DNA of 64,000 nucleotides from Solanum dulcamara (GCF_947179165.1 NC_077237.1:58486023-58550022); one strand, 5' to 3'. Numbered from the stretch's first letter, positions 47,448-59,899 are shown. Made by a program: numbers and translations. Notes: generated by a model not told the origin, from the letters alone.

Positions 47448-47881
47448 GGATTTCCGTTTAGCCATTCTAGAGTTTTCTTGGGTCGATCCTTTCCCCTTTC
47501 TAGTTCCCCCCCTCTTCCCTCCTCTTAGCGTGCTTAGCTGGTGTGAGGTTGTTGTCAAGAGAAGGGTGTGTTAGTAGTTGTGGCCCTTATGGTCTAATAT
47601 AGATCTCGTTTGTGATTTTTCCTTTGTTCGATTCGTGTTATTAGTTCCTAAGGTGGTGAAGTTAAGGTTTGCCCTTCAGACTTGGTTGGGTTGTCTCTTC
47701 ATGGTAAGTTTGATGGTTAAGTTACTGGTTCAATTGGTTGTATGATGTGGTGTTAGATGACTATGTTTGAGTTGGGAAGGTTGGAAAGGGATTTGTCCTT
47801 GGTTATTCTAAGTAGGGTTATGTTTTAGCTTGAAGTATCATGTAAAAGGGTTCTTTGGGGTTCATGGAAATGGTGGTCTTC
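47448..47881 (+). other. Internal region 2 of element E, truncated end
   Basis: Homologous to about 37765-38195 of internal copy 1. It ends abruptly where copia LTR sequence starts, so about 1.5 kb of internal sequence and the expected third LTR are missing. Confidence 0.8.
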
Positions 47882-48137
47882 TCTATTTTTGGTGTGTTAT
47901 CACAAATGAGAAAGAGTGATCTATTTATAAAAATGTTTTATCCCTATTTATGTTATCGGTGACATCATGAAAAAACTAATATTTTAAATTTTGGTAGGTT
48001 TTTTGATGAGATTTGATATGACAAAAATGGTGATCTTTCTATTATTGAGATTTGCAACAAAATGGATACTCAACAACGGTAAATAAGGCTGGACCTTACC
48101 GCATTTGTTGAGATTTTAAAATGGAGCTGAACCCCAA
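47882..48137 (-). repeat. Ty1/copia LTR remnant right of E
   Basis: 'ctatttttggtgtgttatca' through 'ttgagattttaaaatggagc' matches 30702-30950 in the same orientation. In minus sense it begins near TTGGGGTTCAG (48137). The missing 200 bp of LTR plus the missing E tail are best explained by one deletion. Confidence 0.75.
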
Positions 48138-48231
48138 GGCCAATGGTGACGGTTCTGAGTATGTTTTGGATCAGTCAGTTTCAGAAGAAGAAGTGATCCA
48201 TTGTCCTACCATCTTGCGCAAAAGATATTGA
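48138..48231 (+). pseudogene. Short coding-like tail of unknown origin
   Basis: From the copia junction the + strand reads in frame ANGDGSEYVLDQSVSEEEVI, then HCPTILRKRY and a TGA at 48229-48231. Codon composition differs from the AT-rich surroundings. It may be the last codons of a host or transposon protein cut by the copia LTR. I do not recognise a family. The short length makes chance possible. Confidence 0.3.
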
Positions 48232-48985
48232 TAAGTGTATGTTACTGAATTATAAATAAATAACTATCGTTACAAAATCATAAAAATTATAGAAAGTCAC
48301 TTGGAATAACATTACAATAAAATTAGACCCATATTTTAAGTTCTTTCACGGGTTGACCCAGTTTCTGTATAAATTTTAAATTAGTTTGCATCAACTACAC
48401 GGCTCTATGGAGTTTCTATAGAGTCTTTTTCTTCTCCTTCCTTCGATACACATTTCGACAAGTATATCTGCCATTGTTCACTACTTCTCTCCAATTTACG
48501 TTTTCCTTCTTTCAGGTATATTTACAAGTTTGTTCATCTTTTCTGACATTTTTCACAATTTGTTATTGTATTATTTTGTTTGCAAATTTTATATTTAAAT
48601 TTGATTTTTGATTTGCAGCTTCGTTTTTGCCTTTGTTCATCATTTAAGCCTTTGTATTGATTTACATATTTTATTAATTTTGCCTTTTAGGGTTTTTTAT
48701 TTGAGTGTAGGTAAATTTTTGATTGAACAAGGATTTAGTATCACAGACCATTTCGGTCTTATTTTAGGTCAAATTAAGGTGGTAGTTTAGGAATGTTTAG
48801 CTTTATCAATACAATACAAATCTCTATTAGTGTTGCCAATTTTTGCTTAGACAAGATTTTAACTTTTTCTTCACAGTTTCACTGTTTAAGTTTTTTGAAA
48901 ATTTTTAAGTTGGTACAATGATGAAAACTTCACTAACCGGACTCAGTACATTACGTGAAAAATGATATAATGGCTATTAAAACAT
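48232..48985. other. Unassigned sequence with a possible transcribed leader
   Basis: AT-rich. 48420-48520 is pyrimidine-rich and ends 'cttctttcag'. Another acceptor-like 'tttgatttgcag' ends at 48618, followed by a 60-codon reading (48608-48790) without recognisable domain. It could be an old gene 5' end. I see nothing firm. Confidence 0.3.
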
Positions 48986-48989
48986 GTCA

Positions 48990-49185
48990 CTAAGGGGTCG
49001 TTTGGTGTGATGGAGAGGACAAAATAATCCTGAAATAAATTTTTAGTACCCCTCAATAGTTTGTTTAGTTACAAAGTGGGGGATAACTTATTCCAGAATT
49101 AATAATTATGACTGGAATAAGTTATCCTTACTTATGGGTGGAATACTAATGCCGGGATAGCTTATCCCGGGAAAAAAATAAAAAT
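48990..49185. mobile_element. MITE-like fragment
   Basis: Contains 'aaggggtcgtttggt' and an inner palindromic block 'ggataacttattccagaatt', 'ggaataagttatcc' and 'gggatagcttatcccggg'. This is the style of small non-autonomous DNA transposons common in Solanaceae. The matching right terminal repeat (accaaacgacccc) is not found, so it is partial. Confidence 0.45.
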
Positions 49186-49189
49186 AACA

Positions 49190-49735
49190 AAAATACCCCA
49201 TAAACTCTCTTCCTTACATCACTTTTACGTACATGTATATTAAAATAATTCTTAATATCATTTATAATAATATTCACAATCTTCACTAAAAAAATTACAC
49301 TATATAAATATATTTTTTATTTATGAATATATTATACGTTGAATTTATTTGATTGACTCTAATGTTTATTTATATTTTTGATTTCTCTTAATGCTCACTA
49401 CACTATTGAATTGCAAATTTTTAATTAAATAGTCTTATAATCACTTAAAAAATTATATTTTATATATCAACTAAAATGAAGATAAATTTAATATTTTACA
49501 ATATATGAATGGTATGTGCTTAAATAAAGTGACATCAAAGATAAAATCTCTTTTACATTACAAACTTAAGATGAAAGATTTATTTTTAAATTAAATAAGA
49601 TGGATGTTTTAAATTTAAAAACACTGCATAATTATGAGAATGAACACAAAAAAATATTTAGGTGAATAAGGTAAAAATTTTATTTTTAAGAGTGAATAAC
49701 TCGCAAAGAAAGTGTAAAAAACTAAAGAAAATGGA
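49190..49735. other. AT-rich unassigned stretch
   Basis: Strongly AT-rich, without ORF, repeat unit or terminal structure that I can recognise. Confidence 0.5.
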
Positions 49736-49739
49736 GGGT

Positions 49740-50154
49740 GTTTTTATAAACAAACAACTTACAACTAACAACATGGCCAATGAAACCACAACTGACTATA
49801 AGACCCACGACATATGTCTACAAGACTCTAAGATGAAGAACCACTAACAACTAGTTGAGACCCGTCATCTATACAAATAAAAGAAGATTCACACTCAGCA
49901 ACTTTGGAAAGAACGGAGTGTACCAACCATTAGCTGAACTCGACCGCATGCACAAGGAACCCTATCTACCTGATAACCCGCATGGATGAATGGAGCGCCC
50001 TTGCATGAATAACAGACGTCAGTACAAAATAATGTATCGACCATGTAAGGTGATTGAATATTAAGAAATGGCATAACAAAAATTGATACCAAAATACGAC
50101 AACTGTAATTTGCACACAAAATCTCACTGGAACACTACCTATGTAGTTTGTATC
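49740..50154 (-). repeat. Degenerate LTR U5-like fragment 1
   Basis: Follows the same order as C LTR 640-1050: 'catatgtctacaagactcta', then a gene-poor spacer, then 'gcatgaataacagacgtcag', then 'atgtatcgaccatgtaagg' (50013-50050). I read it as the U5-like end of an old minus-strand LTR. Its outer boundary is not visible. Confidence 0.5.
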
Positions 50155-51335
50155 TGTCACACCCCGAGCCTATACCCTAAGCATGGACGACACTCAAAAT
50201 TACGAATTGTCCGAGCAAACCCTTGGCCTAGTTACTAACTAAATATTGTAACAATTATATGGAAAGTTTTAAAGGATGAGCATGCTATAATTTTTAAAAA
50301 ACGAACACAATAGCTTTATAGCTAAAAATCTGAAATCTATATATTATAGATGTTCATAAAACAAGCTAAAACTATAACTCAACTGACTCATCTATGAAGC
50401 CACTAATGTGCTAAAAATAGGTACCCAGACAAGATCCCGACTACTTGAACACTCCCTACTAGCAGCATCTAACAACTACTAGATAAATAGGAGCCCTCCA
50501 AAAGCAATGATACCTCACCAATGCTGAATGAGAGAGATCCTAGTGATATGTCTGTTGTCAATCCTGAGTACCTGAATCTACATCATTCAAAGATGCAGTA
50601 CAGATACTTTTATTAGTACGTAAGTAATAACACATACTTTCATACTCTTGACTTACTCTTATGGCCCTCTATTGCCCTTGTAACTATAGATTATCTCAGG
50701 ACCGTACCTAGTCACAGTTCACAGTCTCTATTGTATGTTAGCACGTAGGTCATTATGCAGAATATAAGCATTTTTGTACAAAAATATTCGGCATGTAATC
50801 AACTAACCTGATGTAGCACTCATTGTATGACTAGTTTACTCATTATCCTCAACATTGTACAATAACTAATCTTTAAAAGAAGAAAATAGCATGCAACTAA
50901 GAAATTATAAAGCAAGTGAGATGTATGACAGTATGAGCTAAGCGGTACGGCAAGCAGCATGTAGAAAAATGAACTAAGGGCTTGTATCACACCATAAGGG
51001 CTATAAAATATATAATACACGAACTTATACCGACTTAATTCAATGCCCCTACAACTTATACAATCACGTTTCTAACCCTCAGAAAAATCATGTCTGCTAC
51101 TGAAAGCTTCACCTTTACATAAATACTTAACTCGAATTATTCTGATGTCATATTCTTAACTTTCAAATGTAGCCATTATTTACTTGAAACAATTGTCTAA
51201 TCCAATATCTCTTGTATCTTGAGCATCTTCATACACTTTAACCATGTCTAGAGCCCTTCTATTTTCATCAATTCTAACTCACTTGGGATAATTCAGCTAA
51301 CCCAACAATTCATAATAAAAGCATATCAATCATTA
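50155..51335 (-). repeat. Degenerate LTR fragment 2
   Basis: Starts TGTCACACCCCGAGCC at 50155, the reverse complement of an LTR end. It contains 'tcctgagtacctgaatctac' with 'aaagatgcagta' (about 50562-50610), matching S2 (28056-28105). No right end or TSD found. Confidence 0.45.
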
Positions 51336-52700
51336 TGTGGGCCGACTAGACCACCATAATATCTGTAATAGAAAAAGCTAAAGACGACAAGGATTCCATG
51401 CTTAATGATAACAAGTAGTAAGGCTAATATGGTTGACTGAAACATATTATGAGTACCTAGTCTGGATAGGGCCCCGACCTACCCGTCAACTATATATGAT
51501 CATAGACTCCCAAACTCTAAACCTCATAACTCTGAATGAAGCGGAGCTTATTGATTAGCTATACTCGACAACATTACTGAAGAAGTTTGGCTACTAGTCT
51601 GTTAGGACCTGCAGACATGAATGCAACGCCCTCAAAAAATAAAGCATTAGTACCAAATAATATACCGAGTATATAAGAAAATTGAAGAATTAAAACTAAT
51701 AGAATAAAGTACTACAAGTAATCCGATAGGGAGTCCAGGGATTGTCAAAACGTACTTACATGTTCTTGACATAACCTCACAAATCATATTCAACTCAACA
51801 ATCAATTCTACTTAACCAAGATAAATAATGTCAAACAACATTGAAGGGAATAATAGAAGAGAGTCAAAGAATAGTCACAACACAATCCAACGATTCCTAA
51901 ATGAATCATACAATAGTAATCAAATAACAACTATCGAACCCTTATAGAATCAACAGGTACAAACAACAATCAACATACCTACACCGGACCACATAAGCTC
52001 GGCAGGTACAAATCAATCTCTATACCCTTATTGGCAACAATTTTGGCTTGTAGGCTTTGTGTAATTGTATATCTCATAGGCTCTGTATAGTTGGCTAGCC
52101 TTTAAGCTCTATATATCGCCCATATGCTTTGTATTGCCCGAGGGTTTCGACATAGCCTTCTTAGGCTAACAAGCATATAAGTGAACATGCTATATGTAGT
52201 TGAGGAGCCTGTCAGCTCCATATAGCTGAGGAGCCTTTTGCCTCTATACTACCACTTTTTCACTATATAACTATACAACCGAGTACCAACGGCTTTGTAT
52301 GTCTGAGCGCACAAGATTTTGTCTATCCGAGCACACAAGCCTCTATATTTACCATATGCGAACTGCATATAGCCTTGAAGACACAAATCATAACTCTAAA
52401 GAAAGCCACAATTCTCCCGAAAGTTATAACAATCGACCTATGGCCCAAAGGCATGAACAAACAATCAAGTGGCCCAAAGGCAAGCAAATCAACTATAAGT
52501 GACTATATGGGTAATCTCTTAGTCATAGCTAAGCACGAGATCATTATTAATATAATACAAGTCCGAAAAAGGGCCGAATATTACAACTCGAGGAAGCCAA
52601 CACATTAAACTTATGGCTATGAGTAGCTCATCCAAAGTACGCTAGACATATAGCTCTAAGCTTTTAAGGGAACATGCCGCAAGAAGGGAATAACCTTAGA
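51336..52700 (-). repeat. Degenerate LTR fragment 3 with short repeats
   Basis: A third U5-like block ends in 'cagacatgaatgcaacgccc' and 'ttagtaccaaataatatacc' with 'gagtatataag' (51612-51676). 52050-52330 is a field of diverged repeats around 'ggctctgtatag' and 'gctccatatagctgaggagc', comparable to the 'ccggccc' arrays of C-family LTRs. Boundaries unknown. Confidence 0.45.
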
Positions 52701-53594
52701 ATACCTTTTTCGATTGACTCATTGCGATCCAATAACTTCTTCTTGTACCCCAGCAGTACTACAACATGGAGTTCACTCAACAATAAAGAACAAGAAGTAC
52801 TACAACTATACAATAAAAGGTATGGATTTTCATCATAACATACTATCTGTGGTTTAAAGTAATTAGAATCCAACAAGAGGAGGGTCTCAAATTGTTATAC
52901 AAGCTCAGAAATATATAATTTAGGGTGGGTGAATTAATTTGGGGGGTTTGCCCCAAAGTGAGATTTATGTAATTCTTCGTTTGGGGACCGATTAACAATC
53001 CATTTTGCTTATCTTTGACCAACCTATGGGTAAACCAATTTTTGAAAAAGAATTCCAAATTTGTCATCAAGGCTTAGGGTTGACTTTCTTATCCGATTTT
53101 TGAGCCAAACTTTTTATGTGGCAATATGTGTGTCTACGAATTCATTTACTTATCTAAATTACATATTTGATCAAATTAAAATTGTTCAAAAGCATAAAAG
53201 AATGGAAAAGAAAGTTTAATTTTATGACATCGAATTAAGGCAGTGTTCTAAAAGAAGAGAGGAAAGGTGAGGCTTCATCGTTTATTAGCTTTGTGTCAAA
53301 TTGATCTTCAAAAGTCGATGCCATGGCGACAATGGAGACAAAGGCGAGAGGCAAGAAAGGCATCGCCTTTTGTATTTTCTTTTTAAATGGGTGACCAATC
53401 TAAGGTTTAAAAGTTAAAAATTAATTTTAGGGTTTTCTTTCTAAATTTGTATAGTAGCAGTGTAGCACTCTTAGAATGCTACTACGACTCCAACTAGTCG
53501 ACTAGACTAGATTTCTCCGCCGACCAGCCAACCTTTTTTGGCGACTCCAAAGTCATCTAATACGTATTTCTTCTTTTCTTTTTCTTCTTCAGAG
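52701..53594. other. Unassigned sequence left of element G
   Basis: No domain recognised. 53230-53400 carries 'gaggcttcatcg' and 'ggcgagaggcaagaaaggc' blocks of a kind often repeated in Solanaceae genomes. CAGAG at 53590-53594 is the left TSD of G. Confidence 0.4.
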
Positions 53595-56583
53595 TGTTAC
53601 ACCCCACACTCTGGAGCTTGAAATATCTCTTAATCTTCTTAGCATTTACTATGTGAGCCGGATAATCTACAATGCTATTAAACAACTCCAAGGAAAGGAG
53701 AATATGATACCCCATAGTAGGGAAGGTTGGAAATAGGGTTATGAGAAGTCGGAAGAAGTTGGAGGCCAAGTAAGGAGTCGTAGGATTCGACTTACCTATG
53801 TAAGCTACTAACTTAGAAGTCCTACACACTTAATCTACTTGAGTACACGTCGATCTTAAGTAGCAAGAAGTGCATAGGCTCTTGAATAAGACGAGATTAT
53901 GAGCTTACAAAAGAGAAATAAGGAAACGACGCGCCTACTCGAAGCAAGTAGGTGATGCACCTACTTGGAAAAGTAGGTTATGCACCTACTTAGGGTGAAG
54001 TAGGTAATGCAGCAGCTTGGGGTGGACCCCGCTATCACATGGCAGCATATGATTGGCCACATGGGTTGAGGTGGCACCCTAGGAGGCTGCCATGTGTCAC
54101 CCTAGGGGGATGCCACATGGCACCTTCTAAATAGGTGTATATATATGTGTTAAGTTACTCTTAGTCACATTTCGCATCCAAATATTCAGCCAAAAGAAAG
54201 GAAAAAAACGTGAAGAACACAAGGAACAAGGTAGCCACAGTTTTGAGAAATTAAAGGTAAGTTCTTTAATTTTTCTCCGTGAATTAATTATCTACAGTGT
54301 TACTCAACCACATGGAGATATATATATATGTATATTATGATTCATACATAACCATGACTTCAGCCCTACACTTGGAAAAAAATAAGAGAAAGTTGAAGAG
54401 AAAAATGCTAGGGCCAAGAAGAGGGAGCTACGGGTTTGGGGCTGCCAAGGTAAGCCTCCGAGTTTCATTCTGTGAATTAATTATTTGAGGTGTAACACGG
54501 TTATATAATGGTGTTTGATAACAAAAAATTTCAATTTGGGGCAGTGGAGAAGTAACACAATCAGCCCGCTCAGTTTCAGCACGTTTGGAGAAGTTTCGAG
54601 TTGTAATTTGGTAGTTTTGGCCAATTTCGGGTAAGGAAAGGTTTCTCCATTCAATTTGGAATTTATTTTTTTGTATGGACTGTATTATATGCCTTTTGTG
54701 TGGCTGGAAATGTAAAAATGGTATAGGAATGCTTGACCTTGGGGATAATCCAAATTGGAGTCGTTATAGTTGAATTGTCATCGAAGTAAAGTGTTGTTCT
54801 TGTGGTGTGATGCTGCAGGTGTGGGGGGGTTTGTTTCAGGGCCTAAATGTGTTCTAATATTGGTTTGGTTGCTTCTGTTTTCATCCACATGACCCCTCAT
54901 TTCATATAATTAAAGGTGTTGCAAAATAAAGACTAAGGACCCTCTTTTGGTATCGTAGTTTCGAGCAAGTCGTTTGGCGTTTATGTTGTATATTGTTGAT
55001 GTGAATTTCTTAAACATATGCTACAGGTTGTTGTTGTTGGTTGGATGTAGTGATTAGGGATGTAATTGGAAATTTGGATAGGGCATATTATAGGGGAGGT
55101 GCTGCCCAATTTTCGCTAACGCCTTAACTAATTAAAGAACTAGTCGAGGAGACAAACAAGGAAATAGATTCCATGAATACTAAGGTGCAACCTAAGATGC
55201 TGGAAAGCTAAGAGTGGTTGATATTCGTATTACTTTCATGTTGAATAGGTTCAAAGGACGATGAGGCAAACGGGATAAAGAGTAACTCATAAGAGGTATG
55301 TGAAGCTTCTCTTGACATGTTTTTGGTATAGGTATGTGAAGCCTATTCTTTCTCTTCTTCTGGCATATCTTAGTTGTAAGTTAAATATGATACAAGCTCC
55401 GGGGTAACTCCATCCTTAAACATCTCTCATTTACTTTTGAACATTGAACTCTTATAATAGTTGAACTAGTTCCCTGGAAACTTATATATGTTAAAAGGAT
55501 AATAGCTATACATGCTCCTAGTCTGAGAGACTAAATGACGACAAGTGCTTCTGAAGTCATAAGCGGTTAGCATTACTATAGTACATGTCTAGGGTCCCTG
55601 AGATCCTAACTGATATAACCTCGAGTAACAGTTAGAGGGCACTTGACATAATTACATTCCTACCCTGATCTCCAGGTGATAGTTCACTTGGTGACTTCAT
55701 TCAGTCTTAGATAATGATTTAAACTGTGTTTTATTTCTCACTACTCTACTCTATATATTGTAACACTTCTTTTCTGAGTCCCGAGCTGGTTATCGAATTT
55801 ATGCATAATTCCACTACACTGTTCATCGAGCCCTCACTAGAGGGCTGGGTACGTATGTATATATGTGATGATGTGTTGTAATAAGGAGGTGATGGTTCTA
55901 CAGATATGATTCACTGAATCCCTGATAGGGCCGGCTATATTAAAAATTTGAGCATGCATAATTTTACTTTCCCAGGTATAGGTTTCTGATTTGATATTTT
56001 ATCCCCTGCTTCTCTATTTCAGATATGCCTCTAGTCATATTGTGTTATATTTTACATACTCAGTACATATGTCAGACTGAACCCCTTTTCTCGGGGGGGC
56101 TGCGTTTCATGCCCGCAGGTACAGGTATAGGTTTTGGGAGTCCGTCAGCTTAGGATCCCGCTCAGCTCAGCTGGAAGAGGCTCTATTGTATCGGAGCCTA
56201 GTTTTTGGCACTGGCCATTGATGTATAGTATTGTTTTGTTATTCAGGGGTACGGCGAGGGCCTTGTCCCGCCATATGTTGTCGTTAATATTTTTAGAGGT
56301 CTGCCGACATGTATATATGGGTTGTATGTGTAAGTTTTGTTCAGCTGGGTCTACATGAAATGTTGTAAAAGTTTATATGTATGGCTGCCTTATCGACTTA
56401 CGTGCCCTTTCATGATGTGATACAAATGAAAGAGGCTACTGATTTATGAAAATATTATCACCCAATAGGGTTTTGTTGTATGGTATAATGTTAATTATAG
56501 TTCGACTTGACCACAGATGATAGACCTGTATACGGGGGTTCAAATCGGACCCTAGTCTCAGCCTACGGGGTTGGGTCGTGACA
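53595..56583 (+). repeat. 5' LTR of element G (2989 bp)
   Basis: Starts TGTTACACCCCACACTC and ends GGGTCGTGACA. Compared with the 3' LTR it carries about 180 extra bp (about 54832-55015). In order it holds palindromes (53935-54030), E-box variants of the C G-boxes (CACATG/CATGTG), TATA (54138-54146), donor-like sites, an intron-like stretch, the acceptor-like TTTCAG (56017-56022), and the ACATACTCAGTACAT motif (56051-56080). Confidence 0.93.
54138..54636 (+). promoter_or_regulatory. Putative promoter and splice-donor-like sites of G
   Basis: TATATATAT at 54138-54146 is followed about 25-40 bases later by a likely start region (agttactcttagtcacattt). Donor-like sites then occur as AAG|GTAAGT at 54257, AAG|GTAAGC at 54450 and CGG|GTAAGG at 54631. 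The first corresponds to GTAAGT in C and S1. Upstream are three 'ccacatgg' or 'ccatgtgtc' blocks where C has G-boxes. Confidence 0.5.
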
Positions 56584-56587
56584 AAAG

Positions 56588-56600
56588 TGGTATCAAGCAG
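56588..56600 (+). other. Primer binding site of element G
   Basis: TGGTATCAAGCAG, four bases after the LTR. Compared with TGGTATCAGAGCAG in C the GA dinucleotide is disturbed. That would weaken tRNA pairing and suggests decay after insertion. Confidence 0.85.
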
Positions 56601-59260
56601 TTCGTCTTTGGATTGTCTGCAGACCGTGTCTAGTAGATTCTTGGTTATTGATGTGTTGTGCGCCACATCTATAAACAAGAGGCTACAGGACATTTAGTAT
56701 GTTACTTTTCTTTCACATCTGATATTGTGCTATAGATCTGAGTCATAGGAAAATCTCCTTATACTAACCTTGGATCTTAACAGAAGGACAACATCAACAG
56801 AAGGAAGTAAGTGACGACATGGGAAGTTATGGAGCATGCAGGTAAGTAAAGGCACGAAGATATCTATTGGGTAAGGTATTGACATATGATTGAAATGTAA
56901 AGGCGAAACCTGAAAGGAAAGTAGACAGGGCAACAAATGCAGTTCAAAGTTGGACATACGAGGAAAGTCCATTATTTTCATACTATTGTGGATATTGAAA
57001 GCCTTGTGTGGCTACGATATGAGATGATATTGAAAGCCCCGTGTGGTTGTTATATGATATAAATATATATATGTGTTGACCCTGTGAGGCATTGTTGGTA
57101 TTTTCTGCGTGTAGGTTTGGGATAAGTAAGAAATATAGAGAAAACTCTGCCGAAATTTTCCCAGGACAAGAAAAAGAAATAAAACATAGCTTTATAAAAT
57201 GTCCTGGAAGTGGATACCAAGTACCCCTATTGTGTTTAATTAAAGCTGTAGGAGGTACTCTTCATGTCATCGACAAGGGGCACCATTCCTACTTGGAGAA
57301 TTTTATTTCAGAGAAACAAAAGCCTACCTGAGCAGTAAAGTTCAGATCACGGTATCTCCAGCAGTATTTGTGTTGTAGGAAAGGAAAGAAAAACTCCAAG
57401 TAAAGGGTAAAATGTCCAGCAATTGAGTTCACTTTTCTTGAAAAGTACCAAGCCCCAACTTTTAGTTAAAAATTGGATAAGTTGTTCATAACTCGAGGAT
57501 AAACCTAGGGGGAGACCATATAGGTCCTGTGATGTTTAAGAGATTCTAATTCTTTCAACGACGGTTGGAAAATGGTTTACGATAATAGTTTATTAGTTCA
57601 CCAATTAAGTGGAAAATGAAGTTCTAACAAAAGCACCCCAGAGTGATGCTATGAATTGAATATGAGTATGAACTAAAAGGGGGATATGTAAGTATGAGTT
57701 TAAAGGTGTAGTACAACAATACAGGGATAAAGTAAGACCGCTGGTAAGGCGCACTCGGTAGGTGGACTAAGTTAAAAACCTATATTGGGTACACAGTAAG
57801 GGCAAGGGGCATAAGGTATAAAGGAATGACGCGTGTATACAATGTTGCCCCTAAAATAATGGAACCCTTAAAGGACAAAGACGGCAAACTTAAGGAATAA
57901 ATGACGCAACTTCCATTCGCCCCAAAAAAACAAAGGGTATAGGTTGGGAAAGCTAATACTCCAAGAGAACCTTGGACAATGAATGTCAGAATACAAATGT
58001 TGCCTAGTTAAAAGAAAATTTAGAGTGGCTACAAGTGTATATTAACTTTTTACAAAGATAAGTGAAATGTAGCCTTGGACAAGTTGTTCCATGGGTCCCA
58101 TTACTCAAGTATAGATTAATAAATGAGGTATCGCACTATGTATGGAAAAGTTCTCATCGCTTCATGAGTTAGTCAAGGTTCCGTACATGGATAATCAGAT
58201 TATAAAATACATAGAAAGACGGGGGAATGATACAGTACTAAATAGATTGGGGAAAGAGATTGGACAAATTTGAGACTGGACCTAGAGAGATAGAGCAAGG
58301 TATAAGCAGGTAAAAGTATAAGTACCCTCTAAAGGGAGGAAACAAGTGAGAGAACTGCAAGGGTAAGATAAAGGCAACTGATGGGGCAACATGCTTCAGA
58401 CGGATGTTTAAACTACAATAAGATCCCTTGCTAAACCAAGTTAGAAAGATCTGGAAGCCACCAGTAATTGGATAGAAGTCAGAATGGTATGTAAGACAAC
58501 ATTAAGAAGGTCTGACGAGACCCTGAACGATATAACACTAGAAGGTGGGTACGTATAAAAGTAAAAGAATATAGCAATGAAAGGATATCGAATAACTCAA
58601 GGGATACTACGAAGGATAGTGACAGCATGCTAGATCGAAAGCCAAATGTTGGTTGTAGAATTGGTCGCAAATGATATTGCGATAGATAAATAACCAAGGA
58701 AAAGAAATAGCAAGACTCCTATGGTAGGAGATAAGATGAGCAAGGAGTAAATAAGGAAATAGAAAGAAGTGCGACAAGGTATTTCTTGCACTCTCTCATA
58801 TTCTTGTAAAGGTAAAGAATGATATAAGAATGTGTCAAGAAAGTTACAAGCGGGGGTAAGGAATAATTATGAAATGGTTTAAATAAGACGGACAGGACTA
58901 GCTGGTTACTATAGGATTGGCAAGCTTATATGTCAAATTTCTTTAAAACTATGCCAGCTAATGACAGACAGAACTCAAAGTGGCTCTAAAGGTCACTATA
59001 TGAACGAACTTTAGCGCTACTTGGTAGCCAACCCTAATGAATGGGTGCGTACAAAAAGGGGTGAATACAATAGGAGGAGTTAAACCAAAATGACCAAAAA
59101 GGGACATGGTCATAGTGGAACTAAAGATCTACCCCTATACCGGTTGCAAGATAATAGAGAAAAGGGCAAGGCAACACATAAAGACTGGTGAGACGACGCT
59201 AAGATAAATCTTGGGCTAAGTTGAGTGCCCCGTACATTATTGCAAGGATTACCATAAAAT
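56601..59260 (+). other. Internal region of G, PBS-proximal to 5S segment
   Basis: The first 650 bp align with C (same element orientation), including 'tgtgaggcattgttggtatt' and 'ttctgcgtgtaggtt'. The rest has no ORF that I recognise. A 79-codon reading (57092-57331) is not conserved in C. Confidence 0.6.
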
Positions 59261-59375
59261 GCGACATGAGGACTTCCTAAGAAGGTCACCCATCCCAGTA
59301 TTTTTCTCGCTCAAGCACGCTTAACTTCTAAATTCTGGTGGAATTTAGTGTGATAGTGCGGGTGTGGTAGTGCGA
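59261..59375 (-). pseudogene. 5S rRNA-derived segment inside element G (antisense to the element)
   Basis: The + strand follows the reverse complement of plant 5S rRNA: 'gcgacatgaggacttcc', 'ggtcacccatccca', 'ctcgctcaagcacgcttaac', then decayed 'ttctggtggaattta' and 'gtgtggtagtgcga'. It covers nearly the whole 120 nt, including the 3' end missing in C's copy. The gene sense is minus while G is plus, opposite to the arrangement in C. Flanking sequence differs from that around C's copy. Confidence 0.85.
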
Positions 59376-59899
59376 GATGGAAGAATCTGAACTAGTGGCG
59401 GAGAAACGATATGAAATTATGTACCTAGAGTACTATAAGTTACATTGAGGGAATTTCGACACCACTTGGCAGCCAACTCTAAGGGCAAAAAAGCAAAAAC
59501 CAAAAGGTAAAGGAACCAGTTGATGTCATTTACGGAAGACAGAAAGTAATACACTAGGTCAAAAATTCCATAATATGACCAGGGTACAAGACTCACTTCA
59601 CACTCCGTCGATAGATGACTCTAGAGGGAATGTTACCTAAGGATTAACGATATTAGCTCATGCTCCTTCAATCAAAGGCTACCTACTCAGCCGAGAAGGT
59701 GTGAAATTTAGGGTAAAAGAGTGGTAGGACCTTACGGAGTCCCCATAGCTATTATCCCAGATGAAGGAGCCCAGGTTACAGTTAACTACCGAGAAACAGT
59801 CCGCGAAGAAACTGGGAAGACAGATAAGTCTTCGTAAACTACTTTACCCTCAAACTTGATGAACAGGCTAAAGCGTACCACTTAAACGCTAGAAGATAT

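Larger units (their letters stand above)
32982..47881 (+). mobile_element. Element E: LTR-internal-LTR-internal tandem, non-autonomous gypsy-like
   Basis: LTR1 (32982-36372), internal 1 (36373-39669), LTR2 (39670-43253), then a second copy of the same internal region (43254-47881) interrupted by solo LTR F. The second internal stops in 'atggaaatggtggtcttct' at the point matching about 38195 of the first, and no third LTR follows. Only a gag-like remnant is recognisable in each internal copy; no RT or integrase is seen, so the element looks non-autonomous. Confidence 0.87.
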
